Part shown: one piece after another, positions 1 to 8,738 of the stretch | How the letters are laid out: each line of letters begins with the position of its first letter | How positions within the stretch are numbered: the first letter of the stretch is position 1 | NCBI GenBank assembly: GCA_030673895.1 | Contig: JAUTCR010000025.1 | Span: forward strand, 88,489 to 152,488 | From: Verrucomicrobiota bacterium JB023 | GTDB taxonomy: Bacteria; Verrucomicrobiota; Verrucomicrobiia; Verrucomicrobiales; Akkermansiaceae | Direction of reading: 5' to 3' | DNA: 64,000 bases | Program-made: the position numbers and the translations under genes | The notes under the pieces: generated by a model | Seen by the model: only the letters and a program-made list of their open reading frames with translations | What the model was told of the DNA's origin: nothing | The model's database searches: none

Positions 1-1
1 G

Positions 2-1213
2 TCGATCCGTAAATTTGCCCACAAAATCGAAGCTTCGGCGAAGAATCTTCTCTTCCCCAATGTTCTCTTTGAAAAATTCGGCATCCGCTACTTCGGTCCC
101 ATTGATGGGCATGATACCGAGTTGCTCATCCAGACCTTCGAATACCTCAAGAAGCAGGATGAGCCGGTGATCTTGCACATCATCACCGAGAAGGGCCGCG
201 GCTATCAGCCGGCCCTCGATATGCCAGGCAAGTTCCACGGCCTTGGGCCCTACAAAGTCGAGGACGGCTCCACGAAAGCCGGTCAGCCGACCTATTCCGA
301 AATCTTCGGTCGCACCGTCACTGAATTGGCCAAGAAGGACGAAGACATCGTCGCCATCACCGCCGCCATGCCGGGCGGCACCAAGCTTGATATCTTCAAG
401 AAGGAGCTGCCCGAACGCTATTATGACGTCGGCATCGCCGAAGAGCATGCTGCGCTCTTCGCTTCGGGTCTGGCCACGCAAGGGATGAAGCCTTTCCTCG
501 CCATCTACTCCACCTTCATGCAGCGGGCATTCGATATGATCGTGCACGACATCGCTCTGCAGGAACTGCCCGTCCGTCTTTGCATGGACCGAGGCGGACT
601 CTCCGGCGATGATGGCCCCACCCACCACGGTCTCTTTGATATCGGCTACCTGCGGCATATCCCCGGTATTGTGCACATGCAGGCCAAGGACGAAGAAGAA
701 TTCGTGGACATGCTCTGGACCATGGCTCAATACGACGACGGGCCCATCGCCATCCGCTACCCCCGGGGCAATGGCCCGGGAGCTAAACCGAAGGAGCAAC
801 CCGCACTTCTGGAAATCGGGAAAGGCGAATTGGTCCAAGAGGGCAGCGATGTCTGCCTCATCGGCTTGGGCGACCTCTTCGCCATGGCGGAAGAAGTGCG
901 CGATGCCCTGGAGGAAAAGGGACTTTCGGTGACTCTCATTAACCCCCGCTTCATCAAGCCTCTCGATGCGGAATTGATCTGTGAGCACGCTCGCAAGGCC
1001 AAGGTGGTTTGCACCTTCGAGGATCACGTCCTCGCCAATGGCTTCGGAGCGTCCGTGATTGAACTTCTCCATGACCACGATATCGCGACACCTGTCGAGC
1101 GAATCGGTTGGCCGGATGAGTTCGTTGAACACGGAAAGATCCCCATCCTCCGCGCCAAGCACGGCCTGACTAAAGAAAAAGCCTTGGAAAAAATCAGCAA
1201 TCGCTTGGATTAA
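2..1213 (+). CDS. dxs: 1-deoxy-D-xylulose-5-phosphate synthase, 3' part
   Basis: Condenses pyruvate and glyceraldehyde-3-phosphate to DXP using thiamine diphosphate, the first step of the MEP isoprenoid pathway. The window starts inside the gene; reading frame 2 is open from the first bases, so about 403 C-terminal residues are visible of a protein usually 620-640 long. Visible signatures are YFGPIDGHD, the transketolase-like pyrimidine-domain motif GIAEEHA with the conserved catalytic Glu, DRGGLSGDDGPTHHG, and a C-terminal transketolase domain ending at a TAA. The family more often has GIAEQHA and DRAGL, so the Q to E and A to G changes are minor variants. The N-terminal TPP-binding region lies outside the window. 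Confidence 0.95.
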   Translation, partial: SIRKFAHKIEASAKNLLFPNVLFEKFGIRYFGPIDGHDTELLIQTFEYLKKQDEPVILHIITEKGRGYQPALDMPGKFHGLGPYKVEDGSTKAGQPTYSEIFGRTVTELAKKDEDIVAITAAMPGGTKLDIFKKELPERYYDVGIAEEHAALFASGLATQGMKPFLAIYSTFMQRAFDMIVHDIALQELPVRLCMDRGGLSGDDGPTHHGLFDIGYLRHIPGIVHMQAKDEEEFVDMLWTMAQYDDGPIAIRYPRGNGPGAKPKEQPALLEIGKGELVQEGSDVCLIGLGDLFAMAEEVRDALEEKGLSVTLINPRFIKPLDAELICEHARKAKVVCTFEDHVLANGFGASVIELLHDHDIATPVERIGWPDEFVEHGKIPILRAKHGLTKEKALEKISNRLD

Positions 1214-1343
1214 AACGGAATCTTCGTCAGATTTCCCAGTGCCAGCTTGGCTTTCTAACCAAGGCTTTCCAACTTTTGTTTTCGGACACAGGAAGACCAA
1301 AAAAATCCTCCCAATCCCAGTGAGCTTCGTCAAACTCGCGCGG

Positions 1344-3356
1344 ATGGCGCGTCTGTTCACCGTTCTGCCACTGCTGGCATTCCTCGTTTCTTGCAAGCCC
1401 GAGAGTGATGTCGCGATCGCCAATCGCGAAGGGATCCTGATCATGGGCAACTCCAATGAGCCCAAAGGTCTGGATCCCCATCTGGTCTCCGGGGTCTTGG
1501 AATCCAATATCATCCGGGCTCTTTTCGAGGGACTCTTTATCGACTCTCCCGATGAGGACAACGTGGCCCTTCCCGCTGCGGCCGAGAGTTATGAAGTCAA
1601 TGAAGACTTCACTGTCTGGACCTTCAAGCTCCAGCCATACGGACGCTGGTCCGATGGAGTGCCCGTGACCTCCCACGATTTTGTGTTCTCCTACCGGCGC
1701 TTGCTCTCTCCGGACCCCAATTGGCCGGCGAAGTATGCGGAGATGCTCTACTTCATCAAGAACGCGCAAGCCTTTCACCAGAATCAGCGCGGGTTCATCC
1801 TTTGCGGACAGGATGTCAACTTCCCCGCTCCTTGGGAAGATTTGCAGGAGGTCAACTTCCGGGGCAATGACTCACTCGCGCCCTCGCCCTACGAGGGCAA
1901 GAGGCTCTCCGAGCTCAAGGATGAAGAACGTGCCCCCTTCCTCGATTATGTCCAAGCGGGCAGTTCTGTTGATTTTGACAAGCTTCTCGCCGGTGACTTT
2001 TCCGCCATGACTTCTGCCGAAAAGGCAATCCATCTCAACTACAAGGGATTGGACAAGGCCACCGCCGAAGAGCTGGCCTACATCCAGCAAACTCCTGAAT
2101 CATTCACGTGGCCTGCCAATGTGCCGATGGAGGCCAAGACCGAGGTCCTTCGGCGCCTCCTGGAGCATCGTCGCGAGGGCTCGCCCTCCTTGTGGGACGC
2201 GGCCAATGTGGGCGTCACTGCCGTGGACGACTTCACTCTCCGTGTCGAGCTGCGGGGCCCGGTGCCTTACCTTCCTGAAGTGACCAAGCACTACACTTGG
2301 TACCCTGTCCCCCGCCACATCATCCTTAAGCACGGTGATATCAACACCGCGTTCTCCTCCCGCTGGACCCAACCGGGAAATCTCGTGTCCAATGGCCCCT
2401 TCAAGCTCAAGGAGTGGCGGACCAACCACTACATCGAAGTCGAGAAGAACGAGCATTACTGGGATAAGGAGAATGTCGCTCTGAATGGCATTCGCTATCT
2501 GCCCATCTCCAATTACTACACGGAGAGCCGCATGTTCAGCGACGGCCAGCTCCATGTCACCTACACCATTCCGTCCGAGCTGATTCCTTGGGCCAAGGAA
2601 AAATACCCGCAGCGTGTCCGCCAAGAACCCTACGTGGGAGTTCGCTTCCTGCGAACCAATATCACGCGGGAACCTTTCGATAATCCCAAGGTCCGCCTGG
2701 CTTTTGCAACGGCCATCGACCGAAAAGCGATTTGCGAAAAGATCCTGCAAGGAGGACAAAAGCCAGCCAAAGGCATCGTGCCTCCCTTCGGCGACTACGA
2801 ATCCCCAGGCAAGGTCACTTTCGATCCGGAGAAAGCGCGCCAATTGCTGAAGGAATCAGGCTACAAGTCGACCTCCGCCTTTCCCGACATTTCCATCCTC
2901 ACCACGGATTCCGATTCCGGCCGCCGTGAGGCTGAGGCTCTGCAAGCCATGTGGGACGAGCACTTGGGCATCAAGGCCCGCATCGTGCAGCGGGAATGGA
3001 CCACCTACCTCCAGCGTCAATACGACAAAGACTACGACATCGCCGTCAATGGCTGGATTGGTGACTACCTGGACCCAACAACCTTTCTGGAAATGTGGAC
3101 TGCGGGCAATGGCAACAATAACACGGGCTGGGCTTCGGAAGAATACGAAGACCTGTTGAAACAGGCCGAGAATACGGCCGACCCGGCCAAGCGCCTGGAG
3201 ATTCTCGCGCAGGCCGAAACGATTGTCTTGGATGACTCCCCCGTTCTTCCCATCTATTGGTACACCACCAACTACCTTCTCAGGGAAGAGGTGAAGAACT
3301 GGAACCCCTTGCTGCTCAACAACCACCCCTTCAAGTTTGTTGAACTCAAACCTTGA
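1344..3356 (+). CDS. Oligopeptide ABC transporter substrate-binding lipoprotein (OppA/SBP_bac_5), enlarged
   Basis: Periplasmic solute-binding lipoprotein of an Opp/Dpp-type importer. I place the start at the ATG at 1344 because it gives a short basic N-terminus, a hydrophobic stretch and the lipobox LVSC; the frame is open further upstream but without signal-peptide character (a GTG at 1320 is the alternative). OppA-like signatures include WSDGVPVTSHDF and TQPGNLVSNGPFKLKEW. At 670 aa it is about 130 longer than typical OppA; the extra sequence sits at roughly residues 145-280, between the first beta region and the VDDFTLRVEL strand. First gene of an operon with a small membrane protein and two permeases. 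Exact ligand is unknown; peptides are inferred from the family. Confidence 0.9.
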   Translation: MARLFTVLPLLAFLVSCKPESDVAIANREGILIMGNSNEPKGLDPHLVSGVLESNIIRALFEGLFIDSPDEDNVALPAAAESYEVNEDFTVWTFKLQPYGRWSDGVPVTSHDFVFSYRRLLSPDPNWPAKYAEMLYFIKNAQAFHQNQRGFILCGQDVNFPAPWEDLQEVNFRGNDSLAPSPYEGKRLSELKDEERAPFLDYVQAGSSVDFDKLLAGDFSAMTSAEKAIHLNYKGLDKATAEELAYIQQTPESFTWPANVPMEAKTEVLRRLLEHRREGSPSLWDAANVGVTAVDDFTLRVELRGPVPYLPEVTKHYTWYPVPRHIILKHGDINTAFSSRWTQPGNLVSNGPFKLKEWRTNHYIEVEKNEHYWDKENVALNGIRYLPISNYYTESRMFSDGQLHVTYTIPSELIPWAKEKYPQRVRQEPYVGVRFLRTNITREPFDNPKVRLAFATAIDRKAICEKILQGGQKPAKGIVPPFGDYESPGKVTFDPEKARQLLKESGYKSTSAFPDISILTTDSDSGRREAEALQAMWDEHLGIKARIVQREWTTYLQRQYDKDYDIAVNGWIGDYLDPTTFLEMWTAGNGNNNTGWASEEYEDLLKQAENTADPAKRLEILAQAETIVLDDSPVLPIYWYTTNYLLREEVKNWNPLLLNNHPFKFVELKP

Positions 3357-3359
3357 GCC

Positions 3360-3731
3360 ATGGATAGGAAACAACCAGAGACGCTTGAGGAAGGACTGTC
3401 CCAAGCCTTCGCAAGGGAGTCCATCCGTCAGCGGGCTCATCAGAGAAAAGTGACCAAGCGGTGCCAGCGAATTGCTCTGGCTTTGATCATTTTCTCGATG
3501 CTCATTTTGTTTAGCACGGAAGGGTCATCGCTCCTTCCTCGCCGTTTCTCGCCTAGCGAGACAAATCATGCCTACTTGCCGGCTCTCCTCGCCTTTTCCG
3601 TCCTCATCGTTGGAGACAAAACCTATCGCACCACCAATCTGCGCTTCACTCTCAGCCTCGCGGGCGTCGTGCTCGCCGGGGGTCTTATTCGCCCCTTATC
3701 CGGTCCGTTTCTGAAAACGCTTTTTAACTGA
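3360..3731 (+). CDS. Small membrane protein inside the peptide-transporter operon
   Basis: A 123-aa protein I do not recognise. It has a charged, Arg/Lys/Gln-rich N-terminal 35 residues, then predicted membrane segments at about residues 37-54, 70-85 and 96-112. It starts 3 bases after the binding-protein stop and ends 5 bases before the permease start, so it is almost certainly co-transcribed with the importer. It has no ABC motif and is too short for a permease. A helper role for the transporter is only an inference from position. Confidence 0.7.
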   Translation: MDRKQPETLEEGLSQAFARESIRQRAHQRKVTKRCQRIALALIIFSMLILFSTEGSSLLPRRFSPSETNHAYLPALLAFSVLIVGDKTYRTTNLRFTLSLAGVVLAGGLIRPLSGPFLKTLFN

Positions 3732-3736
3732 CTTCC

Positions 3737-4657
3737 ATGCTCAAAACGATCCTCTCCCGTCTCATTCAAACTGTCGTCGTGGTGTTCGCGCTGGTCACGT
3801 TCACCTTCTTCGCCGCGCGCGCGATGCCGGGTAATCCGTTTGCCAGCGACAAGGCGACCACTCCCGAGGAGCAAGCGGCCCTCGAGGCTTACTACGGCCT
3901 CGATAAGGGACCAATCGAACAATACTACAATTACTGGAAGAACATTATTCTCCATGGTGATTTCGGTGATTCCCTCTCCATGAAGGGAAGGAAAGTCTCC
4001 GACCTCATTGCAGAGTCCTTTCCGATCTCCTTCACTCTCGGGATGACCGCGCTCATCCTCGGCGTGCTCATTGGCGTCCCCCTGGGCGTGATTGCCGCGC
4101 TCTATCACAACAAGGCCATCGACTACATTGCCATGGTTATCGCGCTGGCGGGGATTTGCATCGTCGCCTTCGTCCTCGGACCGCTTTTCCAAATCTTCCT
4201 CGCCAAGCCCCTGTCGGTGCTGAACGTGGCGGGTTGGTCTCGCCCGACCGATATCATCCTGCCGGCCATCACCCTCTGCTTCGGTTCGGCGGCAGTCCTC
4301 GCCCGCCTGACACGTGGTGGCATGCTCGACGTCCTCTCCCAGGATTACATCCGGACCGCGCGTGCGAAGGGTGTCCCTCCCCTGAAGATCATCACCAAGC
4401 ACGCCTTGCGCCCGGCACTCATGCCTGCCGTGACTTACCTCGGCCCGGCCTTCGCGGCCATCATCACCGGCTCCTTTGTTGTCGAGAACATCTTCCTCGT
4501 CCCGGGCATGGGGCAGCACTTCGTCATTGGGATCACCGCCCTCGATTTCAATCTCATTGTTGCCCTCGTGTTCTTCTACGGGATTCTCATGGGCATCGCC
4601 AACCTGCTGTCCGACCTCGCTCTCATCTTTATGGATCCCAAGCTTCGCAACGCCTGA
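3737..4657 (+). CDS. Peptide ABC transporter permease, OppB/DppB type
   Basis: One of two inner-membrane permease subunits of the Opp/Dpp-type importer, 306 aa. It begins with the family's first membrane helix (residues about 9-30), has a periplasmic loop, and then five more hydrophobic segments. The EAA-like loop that contacts the ATPase is visible near residues 205-225 (RTARAKGVPPLKIITKHALRP in part). The family-typical C-terminal region with PGMGQHFV and a final helix is intact. It is followed after 6 bases by the OppC-type permease. The family is sure; the exact substrate is not. Confidence 0.93.
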   Translation: MLKTILSRLIQTVVVVFALVTFTFFAARAMPGNPFASDKATTPEEQAALEAYYGLDKGPIEQYYNYWKNIILHGDFGDSLSMKGRKVSDLIAESFPISFTLGMTALILGVLIGVPLGVIAALYHNKAIDYIAMVIALAGICIVAFVLGPLFQIFLAKPLSVLNVAGWSRPTDIILPAITLCFGSAAVLARLTRGGMLDVLSQDYIRTARAKGVPPLKIITKHALRPALMPAVTYLGPAFAAIITGSFVVENIFLVPGMGQHFVIGITALDFNLIVALVFFYGILMGIANLLSDLALIFMDPKLRNA

Positions 4658-4663
4658 TTCACC

Positions 4664-5635
4664 ATGTCGACCACTGCCTCTCTCGTTACTCCTCCTGTTG
4701 TTGAAAAGGGAACTTCTCTCTGGGCCGACGCCTTCACGCGGCTCAAGAAGAACAAGCTCGCCATCCTCGGCGGCATCGTTGTCATCCTGATCCTCTTTCT
4801 CTGCTTCATCGTCACCCCCATCCTCGGCTGGACCGGATTGGATGCCAACGCCCAGGACCTCTCCAACCGCTTTGCGAATCCCGGCCAAGGCTCCGTCCTC
4901 GGCACCGACCAGCTGGGTCGTGACATGCTGATGCGCGTGCTGGAAGGCGGGCAGATCTCGCTCCTCGTCGCCCTGCTTGCGACGCTGCTGACCGCTACCG
5001 TCGGGATCATCTACGGCGGCATCGCCGGCTACGTGGGTGGACGGACCGAGGCCATCATGATGCGAATCGTGGACGGCCTGCTGGCAATGCCCTTCCTGAT
5101 CATCGTGATTCTCTTGCGGGAATTGATTTCTGCGGAAGTGGAGGAAGTGGGCCGCTTCTTCGTCGATAATTGGGGCTTCGATGCCGATCTCGTTCTTCGT
5201 TTCTCGAATCTCGCCCCGCTCATTCTCGCCATCGCGGCTTTTGGCTGGCTCACCATGGGACGCATCGTCCGCTCGGCAGCCGCTTCCCTGCGCCGCCAAG
5301 AATTCGTCGAGGCCGCCCGCTCTCTCGGCCTCCCCCACCGCCGCATCCTCTTCCGACACATTTTGCCGAATATGCTCGGGCCGGTGATCATCTACGCCAC
5401 GCTCACCATTCCTGCCTTCATCATGTACGAGGCGACCTTGTCTTTCATTGGTCTCGGTATCGAGCCTCCCAATTCCTCTTGGGGGATCCTCATTAAGGAA
5501 GGTGCGAACTTCTTGGAAACCCGTCCCCTCATCTTGCTCTTTCCCGCCTTCATGTTTTCGCTGACGCTATTCGCCTTCAACTTCCTCGGTGATGGCCTGC
5601 GTGACGCGCTCGACCCGAAATCGTCGAAGGACTAA
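4664..5635 (+). CDS. Peptide ABC transporter permease, OppC/DppC type
   Basis: Second permease of the importer, 323 aa. The N-terminus carries the OppC_N-like region (WADAFTRLKKNKLAILGG) followed by a membrane helix, then the marker LGTDQLGRDMLMRVLEGG and the transmembrane domain. The EAA loop reads EFVEAARSLGLPHRRILFRH and is followed by the conserved LSFIGLGIEPPNSSWG. This is the last gene of the operon: no OppD/OppF ATPase follows, and the next gene lies on the other strand. ATPase subunits would have to come from elsewhere in the genome. Confidence 0.93.
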   Translation: MSTTASLVTPPVVEKGTSLWADAFTRLKKNKLAILGGIVVILILFLCFIVTPILGWTGLDANAQDLSNRFANPGQGSVLGTDQLGRDMLMRVLEGGQISLLVALLATLLTATVGIIYGGIAGYVGGRTEAIMMRIVDGLLAMPFLIIVILLRELISAEVEEVGRFFVDNWGFDADLVLRFSNLAPLILAIAAFGWLTMGRIVRSAAASLRRQEFVEAARSLGLPHRRILFRHILPNMLGPVIIYATLTIPAFIMYEATLSFIGLGIEPPNSSWGILIKEGANFLETRPLILLFPAFMFSLTLFAFNFLGDGLRDALDPKSSKD

Positions 5636-5748
5636 CCAACGTCCCCCAACCGGGCTGACGGCCTGCACAGGAACTCGGCTCGGGGACTCGCCCTTCAGTC
5701 GCAGGTCGCGGACTGCGTAGGCCATAGGCAATACGAGGCTCGGCCGGC
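5636..5748. other. Non-coding gap between convergent genes
   Basis: A short GC-rich gap between the oppC-type gene and the oppositely oriented DCC gene. It has a weak inverted repeat (CAGTC/GACTG around 5697-5716) but no clear T-tract terminator. I see no gene in it. Confidence 0.4.
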
Positions 5749-6183
5749 TCAATCTAGGACCCGACCCCGCAGACTTCCGGGAGGCACTCCGCAATGCTCA
5801 CTGCTCCCGAACCAGTGACGACGGTTTCTCGCCACGAAGGAATAGGCGCCATCACGAAGGCCTCTAGGTAGGAAGCCCAACAATCGGCCCAGCTGAGACC
5901 ACCCGGGTCCGAATTCCCGCAAGACCCTGGCGACGCCGTCGCTTCGCGTGAAGGCCTTTTGGGCAGCTTCATCCAGCACGACAAAGGTCTCGGCGCTTGC
6001 CCCGGGCTCGGGCAAGCCAAAGGATTCCCGGTGAGCGGTGGCGTATTGGCTGCCCAAACCAGCAAACCAAAGCCGGCCTCGCCGATCCCGCTCGTGCAGA
6101 AAACGCACCGCGCCCGAACAGAGCAGGCAGCCCTCGTCGAAAATTACGACCAACCGTTCCTTCACTAGGCAATCTAGCAGCAT
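5749..6183 (-). CDS. DCC-family thiol-disulfide oxidoreductase-like protein (DUF393)
   Basis: A 144-aa protein with the family signature near its N-terminus: VVIFDEGCLLCSGAVRFL, that is, a beta strand, an acidic turn and a CxxC pair. Members are thioredoxin-like in the active site but mostly uncharacterised. The middle contains FVVLDEA and a Leu/Gly-rich stretch typical of the family. The ATG at 6183 is my choice; a GTG at 6165 would place the CxxC at a more usual distance from the N-terminus and is also plausible. It is divergent from the Cys-rich permease, sharing a 73-base promoter region. Confidence 0.8.
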   Translation of the reverse strand: MLLDCLVKERLVVIFDEGCLLCSGAVRFLHERDRRGRLWFAGLGSQYATAHRESFGLPEPGASAETFVVLDEAAQKAFTRSDGVARVLREFGPGWSQLGRLLGFLPRGLRDGAYSFVARNRRHWFGSSEHCGVPPGSLRGRVLD

Positions 6184-6223
6184 CCTCCATGCTGCCAAGG
6201 ACAGCCTTTTCCCTCAGCCGTCT

Positions 6224-6250
6224 TGACTAAAGTACCAGCAACCTTAGTCA
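6224..6250 (+). promoter_or_regulatory. 27-bp imperfect palindrome at the permease promoter
   Basis: Arms TGACTAAAGT and ACCTTAGTCA match as an inverted repeat at 9 of 10 positions around a 7-base spacer. The left arm overlaps a -35-like TTGACT (6223-6228). The right arm ends 6 bases before the ATG of the Cys-rich permease at 6257. A dyad between -35 and -10 is the layout of MerR-family metal-responsive promoters, and ArsR-type repressors also bind such dyads; no regulator gene of either type is next to it. The repeat is seen directly; the operator role is inferred. Confidence 0.55.
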
Positions 6251-6256
6251 GTGACC

Positions 6257-7366
6257 ATGAGCCACGACTGCTGCCAGACCAAGGAGAAGAAGGAGGAGCC
6301 AAAAGTATCCTCCTGCTGCTCCCCGGGAGAAACGGCGGAGGAGTCGTGTTGCGGCGGCAAGACCCGAATCGACTGGTTGCTCTGGATCTCACTTGCTCTC
6401 GTGGCCGCAGGAATGGCCGGGTATCACATTGAGGCTGGTCCCGGCTGGTGGCACACCTTTAGCCACGGCATTTGGGAACTGATGATGAAAGCCTGGTGGG
6501 GCATCCTCATCGGGATTGCTGCCGTCGGCATCCTCGGGCAGGTGCCCAAGGAGGTCGTCGCCAAACTCTTAGGCAGAAGCGGCAGCTTCTCAGGCATCCT
6601 GCGAGCCACCTTTGCCGGCACGCTCCTCGATTTGTGCAATCACGGCATTCTCATGGTTGGGATGCAGCTCTATCGAAAGGGAGCCTCCCTTGGCCAGACG
6701 ATCGCCTTTCTTGTTGCCAGCCCTTGGAACTCCCTTTCTCTCACCCTCATCCTCATCGGACTCATCGGATTCCAGTGGACGCTCGCCTTCATCCTTCTTT
6801 CCATGGTCATCGGTATCATCAGCGGGCGCTTGGCCGACTCCCTGGTGGCCAAGGGAAAGCTACCAGCCAACCCGAACGAGGCCCAACTGCCCAAGGACTA
6901 TCGGCTCAAAGAGGGCTTCGCGGAAGTTTGGCGTAATATCCGCCCCGGCGATGGCAATGTCCGCAAGATGGCGAAGGATGGCCTGGTCGAGTCTAAGATG
7001 ATCCTCCGCTGGATCTTCTTCGGGTTCGTCCTCGCAGCCGCTATCCGAGCCTTCGTTCCTCAGGATGCCTTTTCCCAATATTTCGGAGCCACGATGTTGG
7101 GTCTTTTCCTCACCTTGATCGCCACCACGCTCATCGAGGTCTGCTCCGAAGGTTCATCGCCCATCGCAGCCGATTTGCTCAATCGAGCTTCCGCCCCGGG
7201 TAATGCCTTCACCTTCCTCATGACCGGAGCGGCCACCGATTACACCGAAATCATGGCGCTTAAGGAAACCACCAAGTCGTGGAAGGCGACATTCGCGCTT
7301 CCCCTTCTCACCACGCCCCAGATTCTGGCCATCTCGTGGGTTCTCAACCAGTACGGAGGAGCCTGA
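6257..7366 (+). CDS. Permease of the ArsP/DUF318 family with Cys-pair N-terminus
   Basis: A 369-aa inner-membrane permease of the family that includes ArsP, an exporter of trivalent organoarsenicals. The first 40 residues are soluble and carry three Cys-Cys pairs (DCCQ, SSCCS, ESCCGG). The membrane part has two homologous halves, each with a polar family motif: NHGILMVGMQLYRKGAS with ASPWNS in the first, EVCSEGSSPIAADLL with GAATDYTEIMAL in the second. The ATG at 6257 is preferred to an in-frame GTG two codons upstream. No Shine-Dalgarno is visible and the putative -35 is only about 30 bases upstream, so the mRNA may be leaderless. Metal(loid) export is inferred. Confidence 0.85.
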   Translation: MSHDCCQTKEKKEEPKVSSCCSPGETAEESCCGGKTRIDWLLWISLALVAAGMAGYHIEAGPGWWHTFSHGIWELMMKAWWGILIGIAAVGILGQVPKEVVAKLLGRSGSFSGILRATFAGTLLDLCNHGILMVGMQLYRKGASLGQTIAFLVASPWNSLSLTLILIGLIGFQWTLAFILLSMVIGIISGRLADSLVAKGKLPANPNEAQLPKDYRLKEGFAEVWRNIRPGDGNVRKMAKDGLVESKMILRWIFFGFVLAAAIRAFVPQDAFSQYFGATMLGLFLTLIATTLIEVCSEGSSPIAADLLNRASAPGNAFTFLMTGAATDYTEIMALKETTKSWKATFALPLLTTPQILAISWVLNQYGGA

Positions 7367-7372
7367 TGCCAC

Positions 7373-8131
7373 ATGAAGCTGCCCCTGCTTTCCCTTCTCG
7401 CCTGTCTCGCTACCTTGACCCTGTGCTCGTGCATCGAGGGGGAGGAGGAGATTCGGGTCCATGCGGATGGCTCCGGCAGGGCCACCTACCGCTTGGAAGC
7501 CCCCAACCTCCTCTTCAAACGCATTGGTAACCTGGACGACATCCTTGAGCGAGCTCGCGATTACTCGACGAACTCGGATAATCTCACCATCCATTCCCTG
7601 AACGCCCAGACTCGGGGAGCCAGGACCACGGTCGAGGTGGACCTCTCGTTCGGCAATCTGCGGAAGGTCGACGGCTTCCTCAGCTCATTCCGTGATCCCG
7701 AGGACCCCGCCACCAAGTCTGAGATCGAAATCATCATTGGGGAAATCGACATGGACATCAGCTTTCCCACCTACAGCTACTACCGGGAGATCGATCTCTC
7801 CCCCTTGCTTACCGATGGAGCGCTGCCCATTGGAGGCAAAGCGATGCTGGGAGATTCCGCCATCAACTACACCATGCACCTCCCCGCTGCTCCCACTCAT
7901 CACGATGCCGACTCGGTTTCCCCGGATGGGAGAACCCTTCGGTGGAGCTTCCCAGTCGCAGAGATGGCGTCGGGGCCGGTCTCCATGTCCTTCGAGGCCC
8001 CCCTCCCTCTTCCTTGGCGGAAAATATTTCTTTTGGTCATCTCTGTTCTCCTCCTGCTTTGTTTGCTTCCTTTCATTCGGAAAAAGAAACTGAAAACCTC
8101 CCGTCCCCATGTCCGGCCTAACCATCCCTGA
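7373..8131 (+). CDS. LppM-like membrane-anchored lipoprotein
   Basis: A 252-aa protein with a signal peptide and a lipobox ending in CSC, followed directly by an acidic beta strand of the type (EEEIRVHADGSGRATYRL) seen at the start of LppM-domain lipoproteins. The C-terminus has one strongly hydrophobic helix (about residues 218-238) and then a Lys/Arg-rich tail, so the chain is anchored at both ends. Function is unknown for the family in this phylum. It begins 6 bases after the permease stop and its last 23 bases overlap the start of the LON-domain gene, so the three are probably one operon. Confidence 0.7.
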   Translation: MKLPLLSLLACLATLTLCSCIEGEEEIRVHADGSGRATYRLEAPNLLFKRIGNLDDILERARDYSTNSDNLTIHSLNAQTRGARTTVEVDLSFGNLRKVDGFLSSFRDPEDPATKSEIEIIIGEIDMDISFPTYSYYREIDLSPLLTDGALPIGGKAMLGDSAINYTMHLPAAPTHHDADSVSPDGRTLRWSFPVAEMASGPVSMSFEAPLPLPWRKIFLLVISVLLLLCLLPFIRKKKLKTSRPHVRPNHP

Positions 8132-8738
8132 ATCCTGCGGCACCATTCTCCTTCCGGAGACGGTGCTGTTTCCCCACGGAGCTCTCCCTCTCCATATCTT
8201 CGAACCCCGCTACCGCGAGATGCTTGAGGATGCGCTGGAAAGTCACTGCATGATCTGCGTCGGCACACTTCGCGGCGAGGAACAAGACCATCCCGGGGAC
8301 TGCACGGCCCCGGTAGGGACCATCGGCTTGATTAGGGCCTCCCGGGAGCAGGAGGACGGTCGCTCGAACCTCATCCTCCACGGCATCTATCGGGTCAACT
8401 TCTTGGATTGGACTCAGGAAAAACCCTACCCCTATGCCCATATCGTCCCCGCCACCTCCGATCCTCTACCGTCCGACGAGGTTCATCGTAAGATGAGCAC
8501 CCTGCGTGACCTGGTGAACGATGCTATCGCAGGACTGCCCGGCGATGTTTGTGACCAGATCAACGCCATGCTGGACAAAGCCAGCGACGAACCGTCCGTT
8601 CTCGCCGACGCGGTAGCCCAGCAATTTGCGCAGGATCCGGACCTCCGCTACGACCTCCTGGAAGCTCCTTCCGTGGCCGAGCGCTACGAGATTCTTTTCG
8701 GCTACCTGCCGCAGATTAAGGCGACCGGCATGGAATAA
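8109..8738 (+). CDS. Stand-alone LON N-terminal substrate-binding domain protein
   Basis: A 209-aa protein containing only the N-terminal domain of the Lon family. The opening strands (TILLPETVLFPHGALPLHIFEPRYREML) are diagnostic, with the conserved FEPRY. Full-length Lon has an AAA+ ATPase and a Ser-Lys protease after this domain; both are absent and the stop is clean, so this is a short family member and not a broken lon gene. Short members are often annotated as peptidase S16 but have no catalytic site. It overlaps the preceding lipoprotein gene by 23 bases in another frame. Confidence 0.88.
   Translation: MSGLTIPESCGTILLPETVLFPHGALPLHIFEPRYREMLEDALESHCMICVGTLRGEEQDHPGDCTAPVGTIGLIRASREQEDGRSNLILHGIYRVNFLDWTQEKPYPYAHIVPATSDPLPSDEVHRKMSTLRDLVNDAIAGLPGDVCDQINAMLDKASDEPSVLADAVAQQFAQDPDLRYDLLEAPSVAERYEILFGYLPQIKATGME

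Noticed and set aside
3623..5359. Long open frame (578 codons) on the minus strand
   Set aside because: Antisense to two clear ABC permease genes, and its composition (Asp/Glu/Arg/Gly/His-rich) is that of a shadow frame in GC-rich DNA.
8109..8738. Truncated lon protease
   Set aside because: The gene ends cleanly before a terminator and matches the known class of short LON-domain proteins, so it is not a broken gene.
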